DNA of 5,160 nt from Caldifarciminota bacterium (GTDB taxonomy: Bacteria > Hydrothermota > Hydrothermia > S141-80), in NCBI GenBank assembly GCA_027053375.1, contig JALUJC010000060.1:1-5160 (forward strand). The letters are read 5' to 3'. Both the position numbers and the translations under genes were made by a program. Numbering within the stretch: position 1 is the stretch's first letter; the number at the start of each line of letters is the position of its first letter. The notes under the pieces were generated by a model. That model was given only the letters and a program-made list of their open reading frames with translations, was not told the DNA's origin and searched no databases. Positions 1 to 5,160 of this stretch are shown one piece after another.

Positions 1-65
1 ATTCCGCGCAGCCCGGTGTACCCCTCCCCCGTCCAGGGGGAGGGGTACACCGGGCTGCGCGGAAT
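1..65. repeat. Perfect 30-bp inverted repeat with 5-nt loop (hairpin)
   Basis: Bases 1-30 are the exact reverse complement of bases 36-65, separated by the loop GTCCA (31-35). The inner part (C/G-rich, about 21-45) belongs to a small palindromic repeat that recurs at 157-177. The outer 20 bp of each arm (1-20 and 46-65) do not recur in the window. The repeat starts at base 1, so its full length is unknown. No T-run follows either arm, so it does not look like an intrinsic terminator. It may be a natural intergenic palindrome or a fold-back artefact at the end of an assembled sequence. Confidence 0.95.
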
Positions 66-156
66 GAATCAGCACAATACAGGATTCGCGAATAGAACGC
101 ACGGAAATGCTGTAAAATGCTGTCTCCTTTTACGATTCAGACAGAAAAGAGCGCAA

Positions 157-177
157 CTCCCCGTCCAGGGGGAGGGG
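157..177. repeat. Second copy of the GTCCA-loop palindromic repeat
   Basis: The 19 bases CCCCGTCCAGGGGGAGGGG at 159-177 are identical to 27-45 inside the terminal hairpin. CTCCCC at 157-162 can pair with GGGGAG at 169-174, giving a short G/C stem, but the flanks differ from the first copy. This is the pattern of a dispersed, REP-like intergenic palindromic unit. Two identical cores within 150 bp make a chance match unlikely. Confidence 0.75.
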
Positions 178-403
178 AGGTTTGAGGGTTATTGCTGGAT
201 ATTGCATGCACCACCGTACCGGATACCACAATGGATCCAGGAAACCCGCCCATGCAGAAATCTACGTAAACCCGGACACCCCTGTCTTCCTACCCCTTCC
301 CTGGTAGAAAAGATTTGCCCACCCTACGCGAAAGCCTGCCGCTGCCATGGGTACGGTACTCTGACCGGCAGAAAACCCCGCAAATAAGATACTTTCCTGA
401 GCA

Positions 404-428
404 TCTCCTCCCCCGGGTGGGAGGGGAG
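404..428. repeat. Diverged relative of the G/C palindromic repeat
   Basis: CTCC at 405-408 pairs with GGAG at 425-428, and the stem continues through 409-414 against 419-424 with one G-T pair and one mismatch, closing on the loop GGGT (415-418). The right arm resembles the GGGGGAGGGG arm of the copies at 27-45 and 159-177, but the loop differs. It is probably a degenerate member of the same family. It could also be an unrelated G/C hairpin. No T-run follows it. Confidence 0.45.
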
Positions 429-570
429 AAAGAGGAGAGAGATCTGGATGACGCCTGGGTTTCCTGGTTCGGACGAGGGTTCAGGACAATGAGAGAAGAA
501 AAGTACGGGATCTCAGGGTTTTTGAGCAGGCGGAAGGAAAGATCGATCCAGCAGGACATTGACTTTTCCG

Positions 571-619
571 CCTATCCGATCCATTCTGCTGACATGCGGA
601 TCCTTGACAAACGGATAGG
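571..619. promoter_or_regulatory. Inverted repeat overlapping the promoter (possible operator)
   Basis: CCTATCCG at 571-578 is the exact reverse complement of CGGATAGG at 612-619, with 33 bases between the arms. The right arm lies inside the spacer between the -35 and -10 boxes, and the left arm is about three helical turns upstream. A third partial match, CGGAT, is at 597-601. The placement suits a repressor or activator with paired sites, but an 8-bp repeat can arise by chance and no regulator is identified. Confidence 0.35.
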
Positions 620-632
620 AGAGGGATAAAAT
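604..632 (+). promoter_or_regulatory. Sigma-70-type promoter of the operon
   Basis: TTGACA at 604-609 matches the -35 consensus exactly. After a 17-bp spacer, TAAAAT at 627-632 matches the -10 consensus at five of six positions. Transcription would be expected to start near 638-641, leaving a leader of roughly 15 bases before the Shine-Dalgarno site at 654-660. It is the only strong promoter I see upstream of the three genes, and it suggests housekeeping expression rather than a sigma-54 promoter. Confidence 0.65.
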
Positions 633-653
633 ATAGGCCGGGACTACGTGCAC

Positions 654-660
654 AGGAGGT
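654..660 (+). promoter_or_regulatory. Strong ribosome binding site that questions the gene 1 start
   Basis: AGGAGGT is a full Shine-Dalgarno match. The first ATG in the FIST frame (697) is 37 bases after its last G, too far for it to serve directly. With normal spacing (7 bases) the in-frame codon is ATT at 667, and an in-frame TGA at 661-663 blocks any earlier start. Either the gene starts at a rare ATT codon, or this site serves something else. Confidence 0.7.
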
Positions 661-696
661 TGAGTCATTTTTATCGAAGGTGGTTGGTGGCGTCGC

Positions 697-1983
697 ATGC
701 AGGCGGAGTCCACCCGTGTGCGGGTGGGTCGTGACCGTCGGGCGCACGTCCAGCGCACAGTGGATGTAAAACAGGGACTGGGGAGCGGAACCGGTCTTTC
801 CACGGTCGATGCCTCCTGGATGGCTGGCTTGCAGGCAGCGAAAGCGGCAAAAACCTCTGCCGGGACGGAACTACAGCTTGGCGTGGTGTTCTCCACCCTC
901 CAGCACGATCTTTCCATGGTGGTCAAGGGGGTGTCCTATGGGCTGGGGGGGCAGGTTCCACTGGTAGGTGCCACCACCTACGGCTATGTTTTTGACAACC
1001 ATCAGGTCAGCGATATGGGTGTGGCCGTGCTGGCCCTTGGTGGGAACCATTTTCGCTTTACCCTGGGGATGGGGAAAGGACTCGGGCAGGATGTCTGGCG
1101 TGCCGCTGAAGAGGCTCTTCGCCCCGTGTTGCAGCAATGGGAACAGGAAAAGTCAGAGGGGTACACTTATCTTTCTGTTGTGTTCCTGGTGGACACCTTT
1201 GTCAACGGGGAGATTCTCCTGGAAGCACTGATCCGCCATCTCCCGGACGATGTACCCGTGATGGGAGGCGTGGTGGATGAAGAAGGGGGGTCGGAAAAAA
1301 CCGCCCTGATCTTTGGGAAAGAGGTGATCAAGGATGCGCTTATCTGTATCGGCGTGTTTACCCGCCATCCCGTGGGAATGGGGAACCGGCATGGATTTTT
1401 CCCCCTGGTGCCCCGAAGGGTAACCCGTGCGGCCGGAACCATCATCTATGAACTGGATGGAAAGCCCGCCATTGAGGTGTGGAAAGAGTTCCTGAAGCGC
1501 CGCAATGTGCCACTCCCGGAAGATCTCCGTTCCTTCGGGGAGGCGCTCTCCAGGTATCAGTTTGCGGTTCCTGATCCCATGCAGCCAGGGCATTCCAAGA
1601 TCCGCCTTCCCCTGGGCATTACCCCGGAGGGTGGAATCAAACTTGCCGGGGAGGTTCCGGATCGTGCCACCATCTGGATTCTGGAAGCCCGGGAAGAACG
1701 GATGCTGGAGGCTGTGGAGAAAGCATTCACCACAGCCCGGCAGCGTGTGAATCCATCTGAGCCTTTGTTTGGAATCTTGATGCAGGGATTTCCACGTGTG
1801 ATTGCCCTGGGTGAAGAGGGTGCCCTGCATGAGTTTGAGAAGTTCCAGGAACTTTTTGGTGAAATTCCCTACATCGGGGTCAACACCTATGGCGAAATCA
1901 TCCGGGTGGAAGGGGAGCCCCGGGGATTTTCCAACTCCTCGGTAAACCTGGCCCTGTTCCCGCAAACGGTGGAGGAAGGGTGA
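697..1983 (+). CDS. FIST-domain signal transduction protein
   Basis: This 428-residue protein matches the FIST family (FIST N and FIST_C), intracellular sensor modules thought to bind small ligands such as amino acids. The N-terminal FIST domain runs from about residue 25 to 225, with a recognisable Asp38...Ala43-Gly44 segment and the LVGATTYGYVF stretch in place of the usual 'GCTTAGEI'-like motif. FIST_C runs from about 249 (YELDGKPAIEVW, 251-262) to about 410, with the hallmark GE at 399-400. The segment that often reads 'FSC.GR' is MQGFPR here, so the common Cys is absent. There is no membrane segment or signal peptide, so it should be cytoplasmic. It has no attached output domain and must act through a partner, most likely the kinase that begins 3 bases after its stop. 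ATG at 697 is a conservative start: the best ribosome binding site instead points to ATT at 667, which would add 10 residues. GTG codons at 718, 724 and 760 are other options. The first ~24 residues are Arg-rich and outside the domain. Confidence 0.88.
   Translation: MQAESTRVRVGRDRRAHVQRTVDVKQGLGSGTGLSTVDASWMAGLQAAKAAKTSAGTELQLGVVFSTLQHDLSMVVKGVSYGLGGQVPLVGATTYGYVFDNHQVSDMGVAVLALGGNHFRFTLGMGKGLGQDVWRAAEEALRPVLQQWEQEKSEGYTYLSVVFLVDTFVNGEILLEALIRHLPDDVPVMGGVVDEEGGSEKTALIFGKEVIKDALICIGVFTRHPVGMGNRHGFFPLVPRRVTRAAGTIIYELDGKPAIEVWKEFLKRRNVPLPEDLRSFGEALSRYQFAVPDPMQPGHSKIRLPLGITPEGGIKLAGEVPDRATIWILEAREERMLEAVEKAFTTARQRVNPSEPLFGILMQGFPRVIALGEEGALHEFEKFQELFGEIPYIGVNTYGEIIRVEGEPRGFSNSSVNLALFPQTVEEG
1971..1980 (+). 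promoter_or_regulatory. Ribosome binding site for the kinase gene, inside the FIST gene end
   Basis: The purine run GGAGGAAGGG lies in the last codons of the FIST gene, and its end is 6 bases before GTG 1987. This favours GTG 1987 over GTG 1993 or ATG 2005, and implies that translation of the kinase is coupled to that of the FIST protein. Confidence 0.6.
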
Positions 1984-1986
1984 TCC

Positions 1987-3381
1987 GTGGGTGTGAAAAG
2001 CACGATGGAATCCGTGGATGTACTTGCCCTTCTCCACCTGGTTCCTGAGATCCTTTTTGTCTTAGAGAAGACGCCCGAGAAAGGATGGGTGATTTCCTTT
2101 ATTACCCCCTCGGTCAAACGCCTGGGATTCACGCCTGCAAGCCTGCGACAGAAGCCGTTTATTTCACTTTTCAGCAAAGAGAGTCAGAAAGTCCTGGATC
2201 AGACCCTCCGCGCCTTCAAAGGGCGGGAGATGAAACTGGGACTCCGGGTTCATCTGAAACGCCGTGACGGGAAAACCGTACCGGCGACCCTGGGTATGGC
2301 CCTGGTGGCCACCGCCACACCACGCGCCTATGGGGTGCTCACCCTGCTCTCCCAGCTCAGCGTGGTGGATCGGATCCTGAACCAGATTGATGTGGGTGTG
2401 TTGCTGGTGGATCAGCGACTGCGTGCCCGGTATGCCAACCGGTATGTGCGGCGGTTGTTCTCCTCCAATGGTCTACCCGTCCAGCTCCCGGACTATCTGA
2501 AACAGGTGATCCAGGAATACATAAAAGAAAAAGATAGCAGGGAAAACCTGGAAATCCATACGCCCGATGGACGGGTACTCGGACTATCCCTGTATCCGCT
2601 GAAAAGCACACGTAATGGGCGACGGCCCGAATGGGTGATGATCCTCAAGGACATTACAGAGAAAAAGATGATTCAGGAAACCCTGGTCCGTCTCGATCGC
2701 TTTTCTTCCTTTGGAATTCTCGCATCCGGGCTGGCCCATGAAATCAAAAATCCTCTGGCAGGAATGCGTCTGATTGCCCAGAACCTGATGCGCTCTCTGG
2801 AAGGAAAACCCAGAGATTCCGTGGAGCGGATGATTCGACAGATTGACCGGATTGATCACCTGATCAAACAGTTTTTCTCTTTTGTGAAGCCAAAGGTTCA
2901 GCAGCTTCGGGATGTCTCTCTGCCTCAGGTCTGGGAGGAATTGCTCCCGCTGGTTCAGGAACGGGTGACCAAGAACAAGGTGGAGCTTCGCGTGTCCCTG
3001 GATCCCTCTCATGTGATCCGGGTGGATGTCAACCATATCCAGCAAATTCTTCTCAATCTTGTCCTGAATGCGCTGGATGCCATGCCTCGTGGTGGAACGC
3101 TCACGCTACGGTCAGAACAGGTTCAGCGCCAGTTTCCAGATCGACCTGAGCAGGAATGGATACGGATTGTGGTGGAAGACACAGGATATGGGATGGATCC
3201 CGAACAGCTGGACAAGATTTTTGTCCCCTTCTTTACCACCAAATCCTCGGGGACCGGGCTGGGATTGTACATCGTCCATCAACTGGTTCAGGAGAACAAA
3301 GGGTACATTTTTGTGGAGAGTGAAAAGGGGAAGGGAACCCGGTTTGAACTCCTCTTTCCCCGGAGCAAAGGGGGTGATTGA
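1987..3381 (+). CDS. Soluble PAS-type sensor histidine kinase (NtrB-like)
   Basis: This 464-residue protein is a complete sensor kinase. Two PAS-like sensory domains are likely: residues ~12-115 (weaker), and ~127-228 ending in the typical DITEKK tail (222-227). The dimerisation/phosphoacceptor domain carries GLAHEIKNPLAG at 248-259, with His251 as the predicted phosphorylated residue. The ATPase domain shows an N box (QQILLNLVLNALDAM, Asn357 and Asn361), a G1 box (DTGYGMD, 398-404), an F box (FVPFF, 412-416) and a G2 box (GTGLGL, 422-427). All catalytic boxes look intact. The HEIKNPLAG form is characteristic of NtrB/AtoS-like kinases. No transmembrane helix or periplasmic domain is visible, so it should sense cytoplasmic signals through PAS, the neighbouring FIST protein, or both. 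It starts at GTG, 3 bases after the FIST stop, and its stop is 2 bases before the regulator's ATG. The regulator at 3384 is the obvious phosphotransfer partner. The exact PAS boundaries and any cofactor are unknown. Confidence 0.93.
   Translation: MGVKSTMESVDVLALLHLVPEILFVLEKTPEKGWVISFITPSVKRLGFTPASLRQKPFISLFSKESQKVLDQTLRAFKGREMKLGLRVHLKRRDGKTVPATLGMALVATATPRAYGVLTLLSQLSVVDRILNQIDVGVLLVDQRLRARYANRYVRRLFSSNGLPVQLPDYLKQVIQEYIKEKDSRENLEIHTPDGRVLGLSLYPLKSTRNGRRPEWVMILKDITEKKMIQETLVRLDRFSSFGILASGLAHEIKNPLAGMRLIAQNLMRSLEGKPRDSVERMIRQIDRIDHLIKQFFSFVKPKVQQLRDVSLPQVWEELLPLVQERVTKNKVELRVSLDPSHVIRVDVNHIQQILLNLVLNALDAMPRGGTLTLRSEQVQRQFPDRPEQEWIRIVVEDTGYGMDPEQLDKIFVPFFTTKSSGTGLGLYIVHQLVQENKGYIFVESEKGKGTRFELLFPRSKGGD
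3368..3378 (+). promoter_or_regulatory. Ribosome binding site choosing ATG 3384 for the regulator
   Basis: AAGGGGGTGAT differs at one base from the full anti-Shine-Dalgarno complement AAGGAGGTGAT. Its G-run ends 9 bases before ATG 3384 but only 3 before the in-frame TTG at 3378, so ATG 3384 is the better start. It lies within the final codons of the kinase gene. Confidence 0.6.
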
Positions 3382-3383
3382 GC

Positions 3384-5135
3384 ATGTCCCTCAAGATCCT
3401 TGTGGTGGATGACGAAGAGGATATCCTCTGGGGCCTTTCAGAAGAATTGAGTCGCCATGGCTGGGAAGTGATCACGGCCAGCAACGGAACAGAGGCCCTG
3501 AGTGTGCTGGAATCCACGCCTGACCTGGATTTTCTGATCACCGATGTGCGGATGCCGGACATCAGCGGAATCGATTTGCTCCTGAAAGCCAAGGAAATCA
3601 ACCCCCAGATCAAAGCGATTGTGATGACAGCACATGGGACGGAGACCCTCAAATCGGAAGCCATTCAACGGGGTGCCATCAGTTACCTTGAGAAACCCTT
3701 TGATTTTGACCAGCTGCTCTCCGTCATTCAGGAAAAAGAAGAAACCCCGGAGGGCGGAAGCCTGGCCGAGTGGAACCTGATGGACGTGCTCCAGCTGGTT
3801 TCCATGGAAGGAAAGAGTGTCCGGTTTGAGATCCAGCTCCCCGATGGTCAGGAAGGGGAGATCTGGATGAAAGAAGGTGAACTCTGGCACGCTTCGGTGG
3901 GTCATCTTCAGGGGGAAGAGGCGTTTTTCCAGATTCTTCGACATGAGAATATCCAGTTTAAAATCCAGTGGGTGGAGGAAGTGGATGTCACACGTACCGT
4001 TCACCAGCCCCTGTATGCCCTGCTTCTGGAGGTGGTACGGATTCGGGATGAGGCCCACGTTGAAGACACCTCTCAGCTTGAAGAGGCCCTGGTTGGCGGT
4101 GAGGAAGGTGGGGGAGAAACAGACGAGGTTCTTTCCTTCTCGGATTTTTCGCTGGACCAGGCGCTGGAGGGGGGCGAGGAAGAGCTTCCATCCCTGGACG
4201 AAATCTCTCTGGATCACCTTGGAGAGGCTGATGAGGTGAGTCAGGATACGGATACAGGTGAAGAGGAGATCACCGGGGTTCAGGAGAAAGAGACGGAACA
4301 GGAACTTCCTTCTCTGGAAACTGCGGAAGAATCCCTCCTTCCACCGGAAGAGGAAACCCTGGAACCACCGGAAGAAGATGCCACCGTGGATGAGGTGCTG
4401 GATCTGGAGGGTGTGGATTTCGAGGGTATGGAGGAAGCCCTGGAAACGGAACTGGCTGAGGGCGGGGATGTGTTTGAGCTGGAGGAAGAGCCTTCGGAAG
4501 GTCAGGAGGAGGCACTGGATACCGTGGAAGAGGTGGTGGACGAAGAACTTGGAGAAGCGCTGTCCCTGGATGATCTGACCCTCGAAGTACCCGATCTGGA
4601 AGAGGAAGAAACGGGCCAGGAAGAAGAAACCCAGGCGTCGGATCTCGGAATTGAAGAGGCTCCGGAGTATGTCATGGAAGAGCCCGGTGCGTCCACAGAA
4701 GAAGAAGATACCCTTCCGGAAATGGAGATTCCCGAACTGGAACTCCCCGAGGAGGCGGAAAGTTCGCTGGAGGAAGCTGTAGAAGAAATGGCCGAAGAGG
4801 TGGAGGAAACGCCAGAGATCGCGTCTGTGGAGGAGGAGATTGCCGAAGAGGATGTCTCCCTGGATCTGGAAGATGTGGATCTTTCCCTGGAGGGTATGGA
4901 GGATCTGGCGCAAGTACCCCCGGAAGAAGAACAACGCACCGAAACAGAAACCCCCACAGAGGAACCTCCGCCGGAAACCGGAGAGGTGTCCACGCAGGTA
5001 GTGGAAGAGGAAACAGCTGAGGAGCCGGAACCCCAGGTGACGCCTTCCTCTGCGGCCTCCTCGATCTCCCAGGGGCTGGCGGGGCACTCCTCCTCGGACT
5101 CCAGCATGACCATGGTGACCTGCCGGGCGCCTTGA
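3384..5135 (+). CDS. Response regulator: receiver + PATAN (DUF4388) + long acidic tail
   Basis: The frame gives 583 residues. Residues 1-118 form a receiver domain with the acidic pocket Asp9-Asp10, phosphoacceptor Asp54 (TDVRMP), Thr82 and Lys104 (KPF, 104-106), so phosphorylation by the upstream kinase is expected. Residues ~124-225 match the PATAN/DUF4388 domain: the LMDVLQLVSMEGKSVRF opening (132-148), the GEIWMKEGELWHA core (158-170), the GEEAFFQIL helix (177-185), and the LLLEVVRIRDEA end (213-224). In cyanobacterial PixG/PatA-type regulators this domain mediates protein contacts. From ~226 to ~550 the chain is extremely acidic and rich in Glu, Leu, Pro and Ser, with one Lys and one Arg in about 325 residues. 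It contains recurring short motifs such as LDLEGVDFEGMEEAL (339-353) and LDLEDVDLSLEGMEDL (493-508). There is no DNA-binding or enzymatic domain, so the output is probably by protein-protein contact. The last ~30 residues are antisense to an oxidoreductase fragment of different codon usage, so the true C-terminus is doubtful. The gene may be truncated, rearranged or joined artificially. Confidence 0.85.
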   Translation: MSLKILVVDDEEDILWGLSEELSRHGWEVITASNGTEALSVLESTPDLDFLITDVRMPDISGIDLLLKAKEINPQIKAIVMTAHGTETLKSEAIQRGAISYLEKPFDFDQLLSVIQEKEETPEGGSLAEWNLMDVLQLVSMEGKSVRFEIQLPDGQEGEIWMKEGELWHASVGHLQGEEAFFQILRHENIQFKIQWVEEVDVTRTVHQPLYALLLEVVRIRDEAHVEDTSQLEEALVGGEEGGGETDEVLSFSDFSLDQALEGGEEELPSLDEISLDHLGEADEVSQDTDTGEEEITGVQEKETEQELPSLETAEESLLPPEEETLEPPEEDATVDEVLDLEGVDFEGMEEALETELAEGGDVFELEEEPSEGQEEALDTVEEVVDEELGEALSLDDLTLEVPDLEEEETGQEEETQASDLGIEEAPEYVMEEPGASTEEEDTLPEMEIPELELPEEAESSLEEAVEEMAEEVEETPEIASVEEEIAEEDVSLDLEDVDLSLEGMEDLAQVPPEEEQRTETETPTEEPPPETGEVSTQVVEEETAEEPEPQVTPSSAASSISQGLAGHSSSDSSMTMVTCRAP

Positions 5136-5160
5136 CGCAGGGCGCTGCGGGCGGCGTCCA
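5036..5160 (-). pseudogene. Fragment of a GltD-like FAD/NAD(P) oxidoreductase, cut at both ends
   Basis: Read on the minus strand from 5158, the translation begins DAARSALRQGARQVTMV and continues with LESEEECPASPWEIEEAAEEGV. This matches the start of the NAD(P)H-binding Rossmann region in the small-subunit glutamate synthase (GltD)-like flavoprotein family, where 'MDAARxALRxGAxxVTxVxxxSxEExPA...EIEEAxEEGV' follows the GGGN motif. Partial codon xTG at 5159-5160 allows the expected Met. The match stops near 5036-5039: beyond it the same frame reads only low-complexity Ser/Gly/Val, the antisense of the acidic tail of the plus-strand regulator. About 42 codons are recognisable, from the middle of a protein of some 450 residues or more. 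GAG encodes 8 of its 9 Glu residues and most third positions are G or C, unlike the operon. It is either a remnant left by rearrangement or a wrongly joined piece of another sequence. Confidence 0.75.

Larger units (their letters stand above)
66..603. other. Intergenic region without a convincing gene
   Basis: Open frames exist on both strands here, but their translations are rich in Arg, Pro, Ser and Cys, have no recognisable domain, and run straight through the palindromic repeats. None has a good ribosome binding site. I see no tRNA, rRNA, CRISPR or insertion-sequence signature. The region holds the two repeat copies and, at its right end, an inverted repeat next to the operon promoter. 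A small RNA or a decayed gene cannot be excluded. Confidence 0.6.

Noticed and set aside
1..65. Hairpin as an intrinsic transcription terminator
   Set aside because: Neither arm is followed by a T-run on its strand, and no gene ends nearby within the window.
16..387. A plus-strand open frame of 123 codons in the left intergenic region
   Set aside because: It starts inside the hairpin, runs through two copies of the palindromic repeat (read as PVQGEG each time), has no ribosome binding site, and its composition is not protein-like.
27..428. The repeats as a CRISPR array
   Set aside because: There are only two identical 19-base cores, about 113 bases apart, plus one diverged relative. There are no regular spacers and no cas genes.
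1153..2037. A 294-codon minus-strand open frame opposite the FIST gene
   Set aside because: It has no recognisable motif or ribosome binding site and lies fully antisense to a well-supported gene.
3378..3383. TTG at 3378 as the start of the regulator
   Set aside because: It is only 3 bases from the Shine-Dalgarno core. ATG at 3384 has better spacing and gives the normal short N-terminus of a receiver domain.
3886..3902. TGGCAC as a sigma-54 promoter half
   Set aside because: It lies in the middle of the PATAN coding sequence, and no matching TTGC element follows at the right distance.
4502..5035. Leftward continuation of the minus-strand oxidoreductase frame
   Set aside because: Past about 5036 the translation becomes Ser/Val/Gly low-complexity, which is just the antisense of the acidic tail. 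Only the part to the right of the junction resembles a real protein.
3438..5087. A 549-codon open frame on the minus strand opposite the regulator
   Set aside because: It is the mirror of Glu/Asp-rich codons (GAA/GAG become TTC/CTC), giving a Phe/Leu/Gln-rich translation without domains. The plus-strand frame has clear receiver and PATAN domains.

Overview
The window is a piece of bacterial DNA of moderately high GC (mid-50s by eye). It uses GTG as well as ATG starts, strong Shine-Dalgarno sites and a sigma-70-type promoter. The genus cannot be read from it. The gene content fits a free-living bacterium rich in two-component signalling, but nothing here separates a deltaproteobacterial-type lineage from Nitrospirota or other phyla.

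Layout. Positions 1-65 form a perfect 30-bp inverted repeat around a 5-nt loop, beginning exactly at base 1. Positions 66-603 hold no convincing gene. They carry two further copies or relatives of the G/C-rich palindromic core found in that hairpin (157-177 and 404-428). A near-consensus promoter (TTGACA, 17 bp, TAAAAT; 604-632) lies behind an 8-bp inverted repeat (571-578 / 612-619) and feeds a tight three-gene operon on the + strand. Gene 1 (697-1983) is a FIST-domain sensor protein. Gene 2 (1987-3381) is a soluble histidine kinase with two likely PAS domains. Gene 3 (3384-5135) is a response regulator with a receiver domain, a PATAN/DUF4388 domain and a very acidic tail of about 325 residues. 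The gaps between genes are 3 and 2 bases, so they are almost certainly co-transcribed and translationally coupled.

How they may work together. FIST domains are regarded as sensors of small ligands. The kinase has all its catalytic boxes but no membrane segment, and the regulator has an intact phosphoacceptor pocket but no DNA-binding domain. The simplest reading is a fully cytoplasmic relay: a signal is sensed by FIST and/or PAS, passed to the kinase, then to the receiver, and the output is protein-protein contact through PATAN and the acidic tail. This is inference from domain content and gene order.

The right end is abnormal. From about 5036 to 5160 the minus strand encodes a recognisable piece of a GltD-like FAD/NAD(P) oxidoreductase, with much higher third-position GC than the operon. 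Gene 3 runs into it antisense, so its last ~30 residues are probably not native. With a perfect fold-back at the left end and a composition break at the right end, chimeric or rearranged ends of the assembled sequence must be considered before any biology is read into either edge.
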